In this document: in pieces, positions 9,165 to 18,605 of the stretch
Layout: the number at the start of each line of letters is the position of its first letter
Numbering within the stretch: position 1 is the stretch's first letter
Origin: Streptomyces glaucescens
Lineage (GTDB): Bacteria; Actinomycetota; Actinomycetes; Streptomycetales; Streptomycetaceae
Length of the DNA stretch: 64,000 nucleotides
NCBI RefSeq assembly: GCF_000761215.1
Contig: NZ_CP009438.1
Coordinates: forward strand, 6,428,501 to 6,492,500
Direction of reading: 5' to 3'
The notes under the pieces: generated by a model
Database searches by the model: none
Seen by the model: only the letters and a program-made list of their open reading frames with translations
Told to the model about the DNA's origin: nothing
Position numbers and translations under genes: made by a program

Positions 9165-9185
9165 GCCGGCCGCGTGGCGGCCGGC
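9165..9185. terminator. Hairpin after the M1 peptidase gene
   Basis: GCCGGCCGC and GCGGCCGGC form a perfect 9-bp stem around a GTG loop, 25 bp past the stop of the minus-strand peptidase gene. With the preceding hairpin it separates two convergent genes. Confidence 0.65.
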
Positions 9186-9209
9186 CTGCCGGGACCTCGC
9201 GGACAGGCC

Positions 9210-10757
9210 CTAGTGACCGTGCCGCTCGTCCCCGTGCTCGTGGACGTCGTTCGTCGCGGCGATCTTCTTCCACGACTTCGGCTGCGCCGGGGTCTTCGCG
9301 GCGGTGGCCTTCGCGCCGGGCGCCTTGCTGGTGCGGGCCGCGATCGACGCGTCCCGCGCCGCCGTCACGCTCGGCTTCGACGGCTGGTACAGCCAGGTGT
9401 CGAACAGTGCCGCGAGCGGCTTGCCCGAGACCTCCTCGGCGTACCGCCGGAAGTCGGCGACGGTGGCGTTGCCGTGGGCGTACCGCTGCGGCCAGCCCTT
9501 GAGGAGCGTGAAGAAGTCCTCGTCGCCGATCTCGTTGCGCAGCGCCTGGAGGGCGAGCGCGCCGCGGTCGTAGACGGCGATGTCGAACTGGCGCTCGGGG
9601 CCGGGGTCCCCGGGCTTCACGGTCCAGAACGGGTCGTCGGCCGGCCGGGAGGCGTACACGTAGTCGGCGATCTCCTGCGCCGTGCCCTCGCCCTCGTGCT
9701 CGGACCACAGCCACTGCGCGTAGCGCGCGAAGCCCTCGTTGATCCAGATGTCCCGCCACGCGGCGACGGACACCGAGTCGCCGTACCACTGGTGGGCCAG
9801 CTCGTGCACCACGACGGAGGTGTTGGCGCCGTTCGCGAACTGCCGCGGGCTGTAGAAGGGCCGGGTCTGGGTCTCCAGCGCGTACCCGGTGCCGACGTTC
9901 GGCACGTATCCGCCGAGCGCGTTGTACGGATACGGCCCGAAGTACTCGGTCAGCCAGTCGGCGATCTCCCCGGTCCGCTCCACGCTCGCCCGCGCGGCGC
10001 CGTAGTTGTCGCCGAGGTCCTTGCTGTAGGCGTTGATCACCGGGATGCCGCTCTCCGTCCTCCCGGTGGTGACGTCGAACCGGCCGACGGCCAGCGTGGC
10101 GAGGTACGTCGCCTGGGGCTTGTTGGAACGCCAGTTGTACCGGGTCCAGCCGAGCCGTGAACTGGTCGACTGGAGCGTGCCGTTGGAGATGGCCTGGGTG
10201 CCGTCGGGCACCTGCACGGACACGTCGTAGGTGGCCTTGTCCAGCGGGTGGTCGTTGCTGGGGAACCACCACCAGGCGGCCTCGGGCTCGTTCGCCGCGA
10301 CGCCCCCGTCCGGGGTGCGGTGCCAGCTGGTGAAGCCGTACGCCTGCTGCTGCGACGGCACCCCGCTGTAGCGGACGACCACGGTGACCGCGGTGCCCTT
10401 GCCGAGCGGTGTCTTCGGCGTGATCTCCAGTTCGTGCTCGCCGGACGCCCTGAACCGCGCGGGGGCGCCGTTGACCCGGACCTCGCTCACGTCCAGCAGG
10501 AAGTCCAGGTTGAACCTCGACAGGTCCTCGGTGGTGCGGGCGAGGAGGGTGGCCGTGCCCTCCAGCCGGTCGGTGACGGGCTGGTACTTCAGCCGGAGGT
10601 CGTAGTGGGAGACGTCGTAGCCGCCGTTGCCGTACGCCGGGTAGTAGGGGTCGCCGATGCCCGGCGCGCCGGGGGAGTGGCTCGCGGCCGATGCCGGGAT
10701 CGCCAGCAGGAGGGAGGCCGCGGCCAGCGCGCCCGGCGCGGTGATTCTGCGGTGCAC
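9210..10757 (-). CDS. Secreted M1 family metallopeptidase (aminopeptidase N-like)
   Basis: The 515-residue precursor starts with a Sec signal peptide (MHRRI, then a hydrophobic run ending near AIPASAA). The gluzincin site is clear: HELAH at residues 318-322 with zinc ligand Glu341 in WINEGFARY. Tyr and Gly-rich substrate-binding segments (YALETQTRPFYSP) precede it. Such proteins remove N-terminal residues from peptides outside the cell. The length fits the short secreted actinobacterial M1 group rather than the 850-residue cytosolic PepN. The tail is His-rich (VHEHGDERHGH). It is divergent from a secreted S15 peptidase, suggesting shared control. Confidence 0.93.
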   Translation of the reverse strand: MHRRITAPGALAAASLLLAIPASAASHSPGAPGIGDPYYPAYGNGGYDVSHYDLRLKYQPVTDRLEGTATLLARTTEDLSRFNLDFLLDVSEVRVNGAPARFRASGEHELEITPKTPLGKGTAVTVVVRYSGVPSQQQAYGFTSWHRTPDGGVAANEPEAAWWWFPSNDHPLDKATYDVSVQVPDGTQAISNGTLQSTSSRLGWTRYNWRSNKPQATYLATLAVGRFDVTTGRTESGIPVINAYSKDLGDNYGAARASVERTGEIADWLTEYFGPYPYNALGGYVPNVGTGYALETQTRPFYSPRQFANGANTSVVVHELAHQWYGDSVSVAAWRDIWINEGFARYAQWLWSEHEGEGTAQEIADYVYASRPADDPFWTVKPGDPGPERQFDIAVYDRGALALQALRNEIGDEDFFTLLKGWPQRYAHGNATVADFRRYAEEVSGKPLAALFDTWLYQPSKPSVTAARDASIAARTSKAPGAKATAAKTPAQPKSWKKIAATNDVHEHGDERHGH

Positions 10758-10818
10758 GTCAGCTCCAAGTCCTAGGTGCGGAAAGTCTGTTCGAAGCCTA
10801 TTCAGTCCCGATCGCCCC

Positions 10819-10875
10819 GGACATGTCCATGGCCACCCCTGTCACATGATCGCCATCCGGCCGTCACGATCATGT
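10819..10875. promoter_or_regulatory. Palindrome cluster in the divergent peptidase promoter region
   Basis: GGACATGTCC (10819-10828) is a perfect 10-bp palindrome. ACATGATCG (10844-10852) and CGATCATGT (10867-10875) form a perfect 9-bp inverted repeat with a 14-bp spacer. All lie in the 221-bp gap between the two divergent secreted peptidase genes and share a CATG core. They are candidate operators for joint control; no cognate regulator is adjacent. Confidence 0.45.
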
Positions 10876-10978
10876 TCGCCCCGGCGGCGGATTCCGGCCA
10901 CCCGAGTACGCCCGCACCCCGGGCGACACGCCATCAGCCCCCTTCTGCGCGGGAGTTGACCGGGGTAGCGTCCGCCGC

Positions 10979-12991
10979 ATGCCGATACGCACGCGCTTCG
11001 CGACCTGGAGACCGCTCGCGACGGCGGCCACCGCCGCCCTGATGGCCGGCCTCCTCACCCCCGCCACGGCCCAGGCTGCACCCCCGGCCACGGCCCAGTC
11101 CGCCCCCTCCGCCACGGCCCGGGCCGCATCCCCCGCCACGGGCCGAAGCGCCCCCCGCACCAGCCGCCCGGTCTACTCCTACGACCGGGCCGTCCGCGAG
11201 GCCGTCTGGGTCGACACCGGCCTCGACGGCGACGGCGACGGACGCACCGACCGCGTCGCCGTGGACATCGTCCGCCCGCGCGAGGCCGCCCGCCAAGGCC
11301 GCAAGGTGCCGGTCATCATGGACGCCAGCCCGTACTACTCGTGCTGCGGACGGGGCAACGAGAGCCAGAAGAAGACCTACGACGCGGCCGGCAACGTCGT
11401 CCGGATGCCGCTGTTCTACGACAACTACTTCGTCCCGCGCGGCTACGCCGTCATCGGCGTCGACCTCGCCGGAACCAACCGCTCCGACGGCTGTGTGGAC
11501 GTCGGCGGCCGCTCCGACATCCAGTCCGCGAAGGCCGTCGTCGACTGGCTGAACGGCCGCGCCACGGCGTACACCACCCGCACCGGCACCACCCGCGCCG
11601 AGGCGACGTGGACCGACGGCAGGACCGGCATGATCGGCAAGAGCTACGACGGCACCATCGCCAACGGCGTCGCCGCCACCGGCGTCGAGGGACTGGAGAC
11701 CATCGTCCCGATCGGCGCCATCTCCTCCTGGTACGACTACTACTTCGCCAAGGGCGCCCCCCTGTTCGACTCCGGCCCCGACGGGCTGGCGGACCGCGTC
11801 GAGAGCCCCGAGGCCCGCGCCCGCTGCGCGGCCGTCCAGCAGCGCATCGTCGACGGCGCCCCGCGCACCGGCGACTGGACCCCGCTGTGGACCGAGCGCG
11901 ACTACGTCCGCCACGCCGCCCGCGTCGAGGCCAGCGTCTTCGTCGTCCACGGCATGCAGGACCTCAACGTCCGCGCCAAGCACTTCGGCCAGTGGTGGGA
12001 CGCGCTCGCGAAGCACGGCGTCGACCGCAAGATCTGGCTCTCCCAGGCCGGCCACGTCGACCCCTTCGACTTCCGGCGCGCCGCCTGGGTCGACACCCTG
12101 CACCGCTGGTTCGACCACGAACTCCTGGGCTACGACAACGGCATCGAGGACGAGCCCATGGCCGACGTCGAACGCGCCCCCGACCAGTGGGTCACCTCGT
12201 CCGTGTGGCCGCCGACAGGCACCGCGACGGCCACCCTGCGGCCCGCCGAGGGCGCCCTCGACGGCGTCGGCACCCTCGGACTGCGCCCCGGCACCGGCAC
12301 CGAGACCTTCACCGACCACCCGGAGCACGACGAGACCGACTGGGCGTCCCGCATCGACCGGCCCACCCCCGACAAGGCGGGCTTCACCACCCCGCCGCTC
12401 ACCCGTGACCTGCGCCTGTCCGGCTCCTCCAGGGTCACCGTCACCGCGACCCCCAGCACCACCAGCGCCCACCTCAGTGCCGTACTGGTCGACATCGGCC
12501 CCGGCACCATCCGCGACTACGCCGCCGCCGGCGAGGGCATCACCACCCTCGACGAGCGCACCTGCTGGGGCGCGAGCACCACCGGCGACAGCGCCTGCTT
12601 CAAGCGGACCGTGGCGGAGACCGCGGACGTCGACTACACCATCGTCAGCCGCGGCTGGGCCGACCTCGGCAACCACGCCTCCGCCACCGGCGCCCCCCTC
12701 ACCCCCGGCACGCCGTACACGATCACCCTCGACCTGGCCGCCACCGACCACGTCGTGCCCGAGGGCCACCGGCTCGCGCTGATCGTCGCCGGGACCGACA
12801 AGGACCTGATCGAGCCCCCCTCCACCACCCCGACGCTCACGCTCGACCTGGCCCGCACCTTCGCACGGGTGCCCTTCACGGGCGGCGCGACCGCCTTCGC
12901 CCGCGCCACCTCCGGTACGGCGACCACCGCACCCGAGGCCACCCCGCTCGACGGCGTACGCGAGCCACGCCCCGCGCACCCCGTGCCCTAG
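10979..12991 (+). CDS. Secreted S15 family CocE/NonD-type hydrolase (X-Pro dipeptidyl-peptidase-like)
   Basis: The 670-residue protein has an N-terminal signal peptide (RPLATAATAALMAGLL to AQAA) and an Ala/Pro/Ser-rich linker. The alpha/beta-hydrolase core carries Ser222 in GKSYDGT, Asp328 in HGMQDLNV and His359 in AGHVDP, a complete triad. The C-terminal jelly-roll half is typical of PepX C-terminal domains. It probably releases Xaa-Pro dipeptides, or hydrolyses esters, outside the cell. It is paired head-to-head with the M1 aminopeptidase, a logical partner for peptide scavenging. Confidence 0.92.
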   Translation: MPIRTRFATWRPLATAATAALMAGLLTPATAQAAPPATAQSAPSATARAASPATGRSAPRTSRPVYSYDRAVREAVWVDTGLDGDGDGRTDRVAVDIVRPREAARQGRKVPVIMDASPYYSCCGRGNESQKKTYDAAGNVVRMPLFYDNYFVPRGYAVIGVDLAGTNRSDGCVDVGGRSDIQSAKAVVDWLNGRATAYTTRTGTTRAEATWTDGRTGMIGKSYDGTIANGVAATGVEGLETIVPIGAISSWYDYYFAKGAPLFDSGPDGLADRVESPEARARCAAVQQRIVDGAPRTGDWTPLWTERDYVRHAARVEASVFVVHGMQDLNVRAKHFGQWWDALAKHGVDRKIWLSQAGHVDPFDFRRAAWVDTLHRWFDHELLGYDNGIEDEPMADVERAPDQWVTSSVWPPTGTATATLRPAEGALDGVGTLGLRPGTGTETFTDHPEHDETDWASRIDRPTPDKAGFTTPPLTRDLRLSGSSRVTVTATPSTTSAHLSAVLVDIGPGTIRDYAAAGEGITTLDERTCWGASTTGDSACFKRTVAETADVDYTIVSRGWADLGNHASATGAPLTPGTPYTITLDLAATDHVVPEGHRLALIVAGTDKDLIEPPSTTPTLTLDLARTFARVPFTGGATAFARATSGTATTAPEATPLDGVREPRPAHPVP

Positions 12992-13020
12992 GTTCCCCCG
13001 TCCGGTTCACGCGGCGCCGC

Positions 13021-13048
13021 GGGCCGGGCACGCGAAAGGCCCCGGTCC
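13021..13048. terminator. Short hairpin between convergent genes
   Basis: GGGCCGGG (13021-13028) pairs with CCCGGTCC (13041-13048) with one G-U, giving an 8-bp stem and a 12-nt loop, between the S15 gene and the convergent oxidase gene. It is a modest terminator candidate. Confidence 0.4.
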
Positions 13049-13052
13049 GGCG

Positions 13053-14012
13053 TCACGCGGAGGGGGCGCCGGCCAGCCCGGCCGCCTCCTCCGCGCAGCC
13101 CCAGGCCACGGTGACGCCCGCGCCCCCGTGGCCGTAGTTGTGCACCAGCAGCCGCCCGTCCGCGAGCGTCTCCCGCTCCAGCCGCACCGCGTCGCGCGCG
13201 GGCCGCAGACCCACCCGGTGCGCCAGCACCCGCGCCCCGGCGATCTCCGGCCGCAGCGCCGCGCAGCGCCGTACGATCGCCTCCGCCACGGCGGGATCCG
13301 GCTCCGCCGTCCACACGTCCTCCTCGGCCGTGCCGCCCAGCACCAGGCCGCCGGGCTGCGGGAAGAAGTACACCGGCTCCCCGCCGGGCCCGGTGGAGAC
13401 CGTCCAGGTGCGGATGCCCGGGTTCTCCACCACGACCAGCTGCCCGCGCACCGGCCGCACCGCCGGATCCGGCACGAGCGTCCGGGCGCCCAGCCCCGTG
13501 CAGTTGACCACCACCGGCGCGTCGGCCTCGGCCAGCGTCGCCACCGCGCGCTCCTCGACCACACCGCCCGCCGCCCGGAAGCGCTCCCGCAGCCAGGGCA
13601 GATGGGCCGTCATGTCGAGCAGCGGCAGCCGCGCCCACAGTCCCGCCCCGGCGTACTCCTCCGGGGTGGCCGCCCGCAGCCCGGGCAGCCGCCCCGCCGC
13701 CCAGCCGCCCACCTCGTCCGGATCCGTCTCGCCCAGCACCCCCTCGGCCAGCCGTACGCCGGTCGCCCCGGGCCGCGCGGCCAGCTCCTCGTACACCTGG
13801 AGCGAGCGCAGCGCCCACGCCCGGGCCGCCGCGACCGGCCGTATCCGGTACGGCCACCACAGGGCACCGGCGACGGCCGAGGTGGTCCGCTCGACGGGCT
13901 CGCGCGACCACAGCCTGACCCGCCGGCCGCGCTCCGCGAGCACCACGGCCGTCGTCAGCCCGATGATCCCGCCCCCCACGACGACCACGTCACCCCGCAC
14001 GTCACTGTCCAT
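13053..14012 (-). CDS. FAD-dependent D-amino-acid oxidase-like oxidoreductase
   Basis: The 319-residue protein starts MDSDVRGDVVVVGGGIIGL, a dinucleotide-binding GxGxxG motif for FAD. Later segments fit the DAO family: VVNCTGLGARTLV, RPVRGQLVVVENPG and the C-terminal LVHNYGHGGAGVTVAWG, which closes over the flavin in D-amino-acid oxidases. The length is close to known bacterial DAAOs (about 320). It deaminates neutral D-amino acids to 2-oxo acids with peroxide formation, if the family role holds. No signal peptide is present. It stands alone. Confidence 0.88.
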   Translation of the reverse strand: MDSDVRGDVVVVGGGIIGLTTAVVLAERGRRVRLWSREPVERTTSAVAGALWWPYRIRPVAAARAWALRSLQVYEELAARPGATGVRLAEGVLGETDPDEVGGWAAGRLPGLRAATPEEYAGAGLWARLPLLDMTAHLPWLRERFRAAGGVVEERAVATLAEADAPVVVNCTGLGARTLVPDPAVRPVRGQLVVVENPGIRTWTVSTGPGGEPVYFFPQPGGLVLGGTAEEDVWTAEPDPAVAEAIVRRCAALRPEIAGARVLAHRVGLRPARDAVRLERETLADGRLLVHNYGHGGAGVTVAWGCAEEAAGLAGAPSA

Positions 14013-14163
14013 GCGGGGACGGTAGCCGAAGGTGTCATGCCGCGCTCAGGACCGTGCACGCGGTCCGGACGCCGGAGCCGTGAAGGGCGTGCCCGTTGCG
14101 CCAGGGGTGGCGGGGCGAGCGCGGTGAACGGCTGCCGGGACGGCCGTTAGGATCGGCGGTCTG

Positions 14164-15804
14164 ATGACTGCCACCCTCGTCGCCAAGGACCTCGCCGCCG
14201 GCCACGGCGACCGCTCGCTGTTCACCGGTCTCGACCTCGTCGTGGCCCCCGGCGACGTGATCGGCCTGGTCGGCGCCAACGGTGCCGGGAAGTCCACCCT
14301 GCTGCGCCTGCTCGCCGGCCTCGACACCCCCGAGCAGGGTGAACTCCGGCTCTCCCCGCCCACCGCGGCCGTCGGCCACCTGCCGCAGGAGCCGGAGCGC
14401 CGGCCGGGCGAGAGCGTGCGCGCGTTCCTGGCCCGCCGCACCGGCGTGGCGGCCGCCCAGCGGGCGATGGACGAGGCCACCGGGGGACTGGTCGAGGGAC
14501 GGCCCGGCGCGGACGACGCCTACGCCGCGAGTCTGGAGCGGTGGCTCGCCCTCGGCGGCGCCGACCTCGACGAGCGCGCCGAGGAGGTCGCCGGCTCCCT
14601 CGGTCTCGGGGTCGGCCTCGACCAGCCGATGACGTCCCTGTCCGGCGGCCAGGCCGCCCGCGCGGGCCTCGCCTCCCTCCTGCTGTCCCGCTACGACGTC
14701 TTCCTCCTCGACGAGCCCACCAACGACCTCGACCTGGACGGCCTGGAACGCCTCGAACGCTTCGTCGGCGGCCTGCGCGCCGGCACCGTCGTCGTCAGCC
14801 ACGACCGCGAGTTCCTCACCCGCACCGTCACCAAGGTGCTCGAACTCGACCCGGTGCAGCGGCAGATCAACCTCTACGGCGGCGGCTACGCGGCCTACCT
14901 GGAGGAACGCGAGGTGGCCCGCCGGCACGCCCGCGACGACTACGAGGAGTACGCCGACAAGCGGGCCGCCCTCCAGGACCGCGCCCAGATGCAGCGCGCC
15001 TGGATGGACAAGGGAGTGAAGAACGCCCGCCGCAAGGCGGCCGGCGACAACGACAAGATCGGCCGCAAGTTCCGCAGCGAGGCCAGCGAGAAGCAGGCCG
15101 CGAAGGCCCGCCAGACCCAGCGCATGATCGAGCGCCTGGAAGTAGTCGAGGAGCCCCGCAAGGAGTGGCAGCTGCGCATGGAGATCGCCTCCGCCCCGCG
15201 CTCCGGCGCGGTCGTGGCCTCCCTGCGGGACGCCGAGGTGCGGCGCGGCGACTTCGCCCTCGGTCCGGTCACCCTCCAGATCGACTGGGCCGACCGGGTC
15301 GCGGTCACCGGCGCCAACGGCGCGGGCAAGTCGACGCTGCTGGCCGCCCTGCTCGGCCGGGTCCCGCTCGACGCGGGGCACGCGGTGCTCGGCTCCGGCG
15401 TCCTCGTCGGCGAGGTCGACCAGGCCCGCCAACTGTTCCACGGCCCGGAGACCCTGCTGGACGCGTTCGGCGCGGCCGTCCCCGGGACCGAGCCGGCCGA
15501 CGTGCGCACCCTGCTGGCCAAGTTCGGCCTGAAGGCGGACCATGTGCTGCGCCCCGCCGCGACGCTCTCCCCGGGTGAGCGCACCCGCGCCGCCCTCGCC
15601 CTCCTCCAGGGCCGCGGCGTCAACCTCCTCGTCCTCGACGAGCCGACGAACCACCTCGATCTGCCCGCCATCGAGCAGCTCGAGTCGGCCCTGGACGCCT
15701 ACACCGGCACGCTGCTCCTGGTCACCCACGACCGCCGCATGCTCGACGCGGTGCGGGTGACCCGCCGCCTGGAGGTCGCGGACGGCAAGGTCACCGAACG
15801 CTAG
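14164..15804 (+). CDS. ABC-F family ATP-binding protein
   Basis: The 546-residue protein has two ABC domains and no membrane segment, the ABC-F layout. Walker A motifs are GANGAGKST near residue 38 and again near 381. Signatures are LSGGQAARAGLA and LSPGERTRAALA, and Walker B boxes are LLDEPTNDLD and LVLDEPTNHLD. The charged linker between the domains is the arm that enters the ribosomal E site in this family. It may act as a translation factor or in antibiotic resistance by target protection; no adjacent biosynthetic genes favour the latter. A perfect 14-bp hairpin follows. Confidence 0.93.
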   Translation: MTATLVAKDLAAGHGDRSLFTGLDLVVAPGDVIGLVGANGAGKSTLLRLLAGLDTPEQGELRLSPPTAAVGHLPQEPERRPGESVRAFLARRTGVAAAQRAMDEATGGLVEGRPGADDAYAASLERWLALGGADLDERAEEVAGSLGLGVGLDQPMTSLSGGQAARAGLASLLLSRYDVFLLDEPTNDLDLDGLERLERFVGGLRAGTVVVSHDREFLTRTVTKVLELDPVQRQINLYGGGYAAYLEEREVARRHARDDYEEYADKRAALQDRAQMQRAWMDKGVKNARRKAAGDNDKIGRKFRSEASEKQAAKARQTQRMIERLEVVEEPRKEWQLRMEIASAPRSGAVVASLRDAEVRRGDFALGPVTLQIDWADRVAVTGANGAGKSTLLAALLGRVPLDAGHAVLGSGVLVGEVDQARQLFHGPETLLDAFGAAVPGTEPADVRTLLAKFGLKADHVLRPAATLSPGERTRAALALLQGRGVNLLVLDEPTNHLDLPAIEQLESALDAYTGTLLLVTHDRRMLDAVRVTRRLEVADGKVTER

Positions 15805-15921
15805 CCGCGGCCTCCGGCGGGCGGGAGCCGGCCCCGGCCTCCGGCGGGCGGAAGAGGGAGGGGAGCCGAGCGCGCGTCGGCCTCCGGCAGCGCGGTCATG
15901 ACCTCACCCCCCGGGACGGGA

Positions 15922-15953
15922 GCGGGCCCCGGCACGCCCGTGCCGGGGCCCGC
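15922..15953. terminator. Strong bidirectional hairpin terminator
   Basis: GCGGGCCCCGGCAC (15922-15935) and its perfect complement (15940-15953) enclose a GCCC loop. It sits 8 bp from the stop of the minus-strand tex gene and 117 bp after the ABC-F stop, serving both convergent genes. The preceding 80 bp contain imperfect GGCCTCCGGCGGGCGG repeats. Confidence 0.8.
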
Positions 15954-15960
15954 GGACGTT

Positions 15961-18351
15961 TCAGCGCCTGCCGCCCTTCCCGGGGTCGAGCAGACCCGCG
16001 CGGCGCAGGGCGTCCGCCATCGCGCCGTCGGCCGGAGCCGGGGCCTGGCGGCCGCCGCCGCGTCCGGCCCCACCGCCCGCGCGCCCGCCCTGCCGCTGCT
16101 GCGGCGGCCGGCCGCCGCGCTGCTGACGGCGCTCGCCGGACGGCTGCCCGCCCTGCGGGACGGCCTCGTCGTCCAGGCGCAGCGTCAGGGAGATCCGCTT
16201 GCGCGGGATGTCGACGTCGAGCACCTTCACCCTGACGATGTCACCCGGCTTGACCACGTCGCGCGGGTCCTTGACGAACGTCTTCGACATCGCGGACACA
16301 TGGACCAGCCCGTCCTGGTGGACACCGACGTCGACGAACGCGCCGAACGCGGCCACGTTGGTGACCACGCCCTCCAGGACCATGCCCGGCTCCAGGTCGG
16401 AGATCTTCTCCACGCCCTCCTTGAAGGAGGCCGTCCGGAACGCGGGCCGCGGGTCACGGCCCGGCTTCTCCAGCTCCTTCAGGATGTCGGTGACCGTGGG
16501 CAGACCGAACGTCTCGTCCACGAAGTCCTGCGGCCTGAGCGAGCGCAGCACCCCGGTGTTGCCGATCAGCGCGGCCACTTCCTGGCCGGTGCTCTTCACC
16601 ATGCGCCGCACCACCGGGTACGCCTCGGGGTGCACGCTGGAGGCGTCCAGCGGGTCGTCGCCGCCGCGGATCCGCAGGAAGCCCGCGCACTGCTCGTACG
16701 CCTTGGGGCCGAGCCGCGGCACCTTCTTCAGCTGCGCGCGGGAGGTGAAGGGGCCGTTGGCGTCGCGGTGCGCCACGATGTTTGCCGCCAGCCCCGACGA
16801 GATGCCGGAGACCCGCGCGAGGAGGGGCGCGGAGGCGGTGTTCACGTCCACGCCGACGCCGTTCACACAGTCCTCGACCACCGCGTCCAGCGAGCGCGAC
16901 AGCTTCACCTCGGACAGGTCGTGCTGGTACTGGCCGACGCCGATCGACTTGGGGTCGATCTTCACCAGCTCGGCGAGCGGGTCCTGGAGGCGGCGCGCGA
17001 TCGACACGGCGCCGCGCAGCGACACGTCCATGCCGGGCAGTTCCTGGGAGGCGAACGCGGACGCCGAGTACACCGACGCGCCCGCTTCGGACACCATCAC
17101 CTTGGTGAGCTTCAGCTCGGGGTGCCTGGCGATGAGTTCGCCGGCGAGCTTGTCGGTCTCCCGGGAGGCGGTGCCGTTGCCGATGGCGACCAGCTCGACC
17201 GCGTGCTCCTTGGCGAGCCGGGCCAGCGTGGCGATCGCCTCGTCCCACTTGTTGGCCGGGACGTGCGGGTGGATCACGTCCGTGGCGACGACCTTGCCGG
17301 TCGCGTCGACCACGGCCACCTTCACGCCCGTACGGAACCCGGGGTCGAGGCCCAGCGTCGCGCGCGTGCCCGCGGGGGCGGCGAGCAGCAGGTCGCGCAG
17401 GTTCGCCGCGAACACCCGGACGGCCTCGTCCTCGGCGGCCGTGCGCAGCCGCAGCCGCAGGTCGATGCCGAGGTGCACGAGGATGCGGGTGCGCCAGGCC
17501 CAGCGGACCGTGTCCGTCAGCCACTTGTCGCCGGGGCGGCCCCGGTCGGCGATGCCGAAGCGGTGGGCGACGATCCCCTCGTACGAGGAAGGGCCGTCGG
17601 ACGGCTCCTCCGGCTCCAGGACGAGGTCGAGGACCTCCTCCTTCTCACCGCGCAGCATCGCGAGGACGCGGTGCGAGGGCAGCTCGGTGAAGGGCTCGGC
17701 GAAGTCGAAGTAGTCGGCGAACTTGGCGCCCGCCTCCTCCTTGCCCTCCCGCACCTTCGCCACCAGCCGTCCGCGCGCCCACATGCGCTCGCGCAGCTCG
17801 CCGATCAGGTCGGCGTCCTCCGAGAACCGCTCGGTGAGGATGGCGCGCGCGCCGTCCAGCGCGGCCTGCGGATCGGCGACGCCCTTGCCGGCGTCGACGA
17901 AAGCGGCGGCGGCCGCCGCCGGTTCGACGGCCGGGTCGGCGAGCAGCGCGTCGGCCAGCGGTTCCAGACCGGCCTCCCGGGCGATCTGCGCCTTGGTGCG
18001 CCGCTTGGGCTTGTACGGCAGGTAGATGTCCTCCAGGCGCGCCTTGGTCTCGGCGCCCCGGATGCGGGCCTCCAGCTCCCCGGTGAGCTTGCCCTGCTCG
18101 CGCACCGAGTCCAGGATCGCGGTGCGCCGCTCCTCCAGCTCCCGCAGATAGCGCAGCCGCTCCTCGATCGTGCGCAGCTGCGCGTCGTCGAGCATCTCGG
18201 TCGCTTCCTTGCGGTAGCGGGCGATGAAGGGCACCGTCGAACCGCCGTCCAGCAGCTCCACGGCAGCCCTCACCTGCCGCTCCCGTACGCCGAGCTCCTC
18301 GGCGATCCTGCCTTCGATGGACCCTGCTCCGAGGGACCCCGGTGTCGTCAC
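15961..18351 (-). CDS. tex: Tex family S1 RNA-binding protein
   Basis: The 796-residue protein is read from GTG 18351, 12 nt after AAGGCGG; a TTG 13 codons upstream is the alternative. It has the Tex layout: an N-terminal helical domain (ERLRYLRELEERR, YLPYKPKRRTKAQIAREAGLEPLA), a YqgF-like RNase H fold (LGLDPGFRTGVKVAVVD), helix-hairpin-helix repeats (ISSGLAANIVAHRDANGPF) and a C-terminal S1 domain (LEPGMVLEGVVTNVAAFGAFVDVGVHQDGLVH). The Arg/Gly/Gln-rich tail may add nucleic-acid affinity. Tex proteins act in transcription and RNA turnover. Confidence 0.95.
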   Translation of the reverse strand: MTTPGSLGAGSIEGRIAEELGVRERQVRAAVELLDGGSTVPFIARYRKEATEMLDDAQLRTIEERLRYLRELEERRTAILDSVREQGKLTGELEARIRGAETKARLEDIYLPYKPKRRTKAQIAREAGLEPLADALLADPAVEPAAAAAAFVDAGKGVADPQAALDGARAILTERFSEDADLIGELRERMWARGRLVAKVREGKEEAGAKFADYFDFAEPFTELPSHRVLAMLRGEKEEVLDLVLEPEEPSDGPSSYEGIVAHRFGIADRGRPGDKWLTDTVRWAWRTRILVHLGIDLRLRLRTAAEDEAVRVFAANLRDLLLAAPAGTRATLGLDPGFRTGVKVAVVDATGKVVATDVIHPHVPANKWDEAIATLARLAKEHAVELVAIGNGTASRETDKLAGELIARHPELKLTKVMVSEAGASVYSASAFASQELPGMDVSLRGAVSIARRLQDPLAELVKIDPKSIGVGQYQHDLSEVKLSRSLDAVVEDCVNGVGVDVNTASAPLLARVSGISSGLAANIVAHRDANGPFTSRAQLKKVPRLGPKAYEQCAGFLRIRGGDDPLDASSVHPEAYPVVRRMVKSTGQEVAALIGNTGVLRSLRPQDFVDETFGLPTVTDILKELEKPGRDPRPAFRTASFKEGVEKISDLEPGMVLEGVVTNVAAFGAFVDVGVHQDGLVHVSAMSKTFVKDPRDVVKPGDIVRVKVLDVDIPRKRISLTLRLDDEAVPQGGQPSGERRQQRGGRPPQQRQGGRAGGGAGRGGGRQAPAPADGAMADALRRAGLLDPGKGGRR

Positions 18352-18448
18352 GATGCCGTACCGCCTTCTCCGCTTCGGGTTGCGCGGCAATTGTGGCAGG
18401 TGGCACCGACAACCGGGGATCAGGGCGGGTCGTGGGCGCGGCAGGCGG

Positions 18449-18583
18449 TCACGCCCGCCGGGCGCTCCGGCCGGAGGAGGAGGCGCCGCCGAACAGGCGG
18501 GCCAGTGCCCGGAAGGGCAGCGTCACGACCGTGGCGATGGCGCCGCCGATCTGCCGCAGTACGTCCGCGATGGCACGGAACAC
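18449..18583 (-). CDS. 44-residue LPFRALARLF mini-protein, unknown function
   Basis: A GTG start at 18583 follows a strong GAAGGAGAG site and opens a 44-residue protein, MFRAIADVLRQIGG, a hydrophobic centre AIATVVTLPFRALARLFGG and a basic Ser/Arg tail. Similar tiny proteins recur in Streptomyces genomes by memory. The amphipathic/hydrophobic helix and basic ends suggest membrane association. No enzymatic motif is present. It lies upstream of tex on the same strand, with about 100 bp between them, and could be in its transcript. Confidence 0.65.
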   Translation of the reverse strand: MFRAIADVLRQIGGAIATVVTLPFRALARLFGGASSSGRSARRA

Positions 18584-18605
18584 GTCGATCTCTCCTTCGT
18601 CGCTC

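Noticed and set aside
18352..18390. TTG start giving a 13-residue longer Tex
   Set aside because: The extra residues are basic and unlike Tex N-termini, and GTG 18351 has an acceptable ribosome site.
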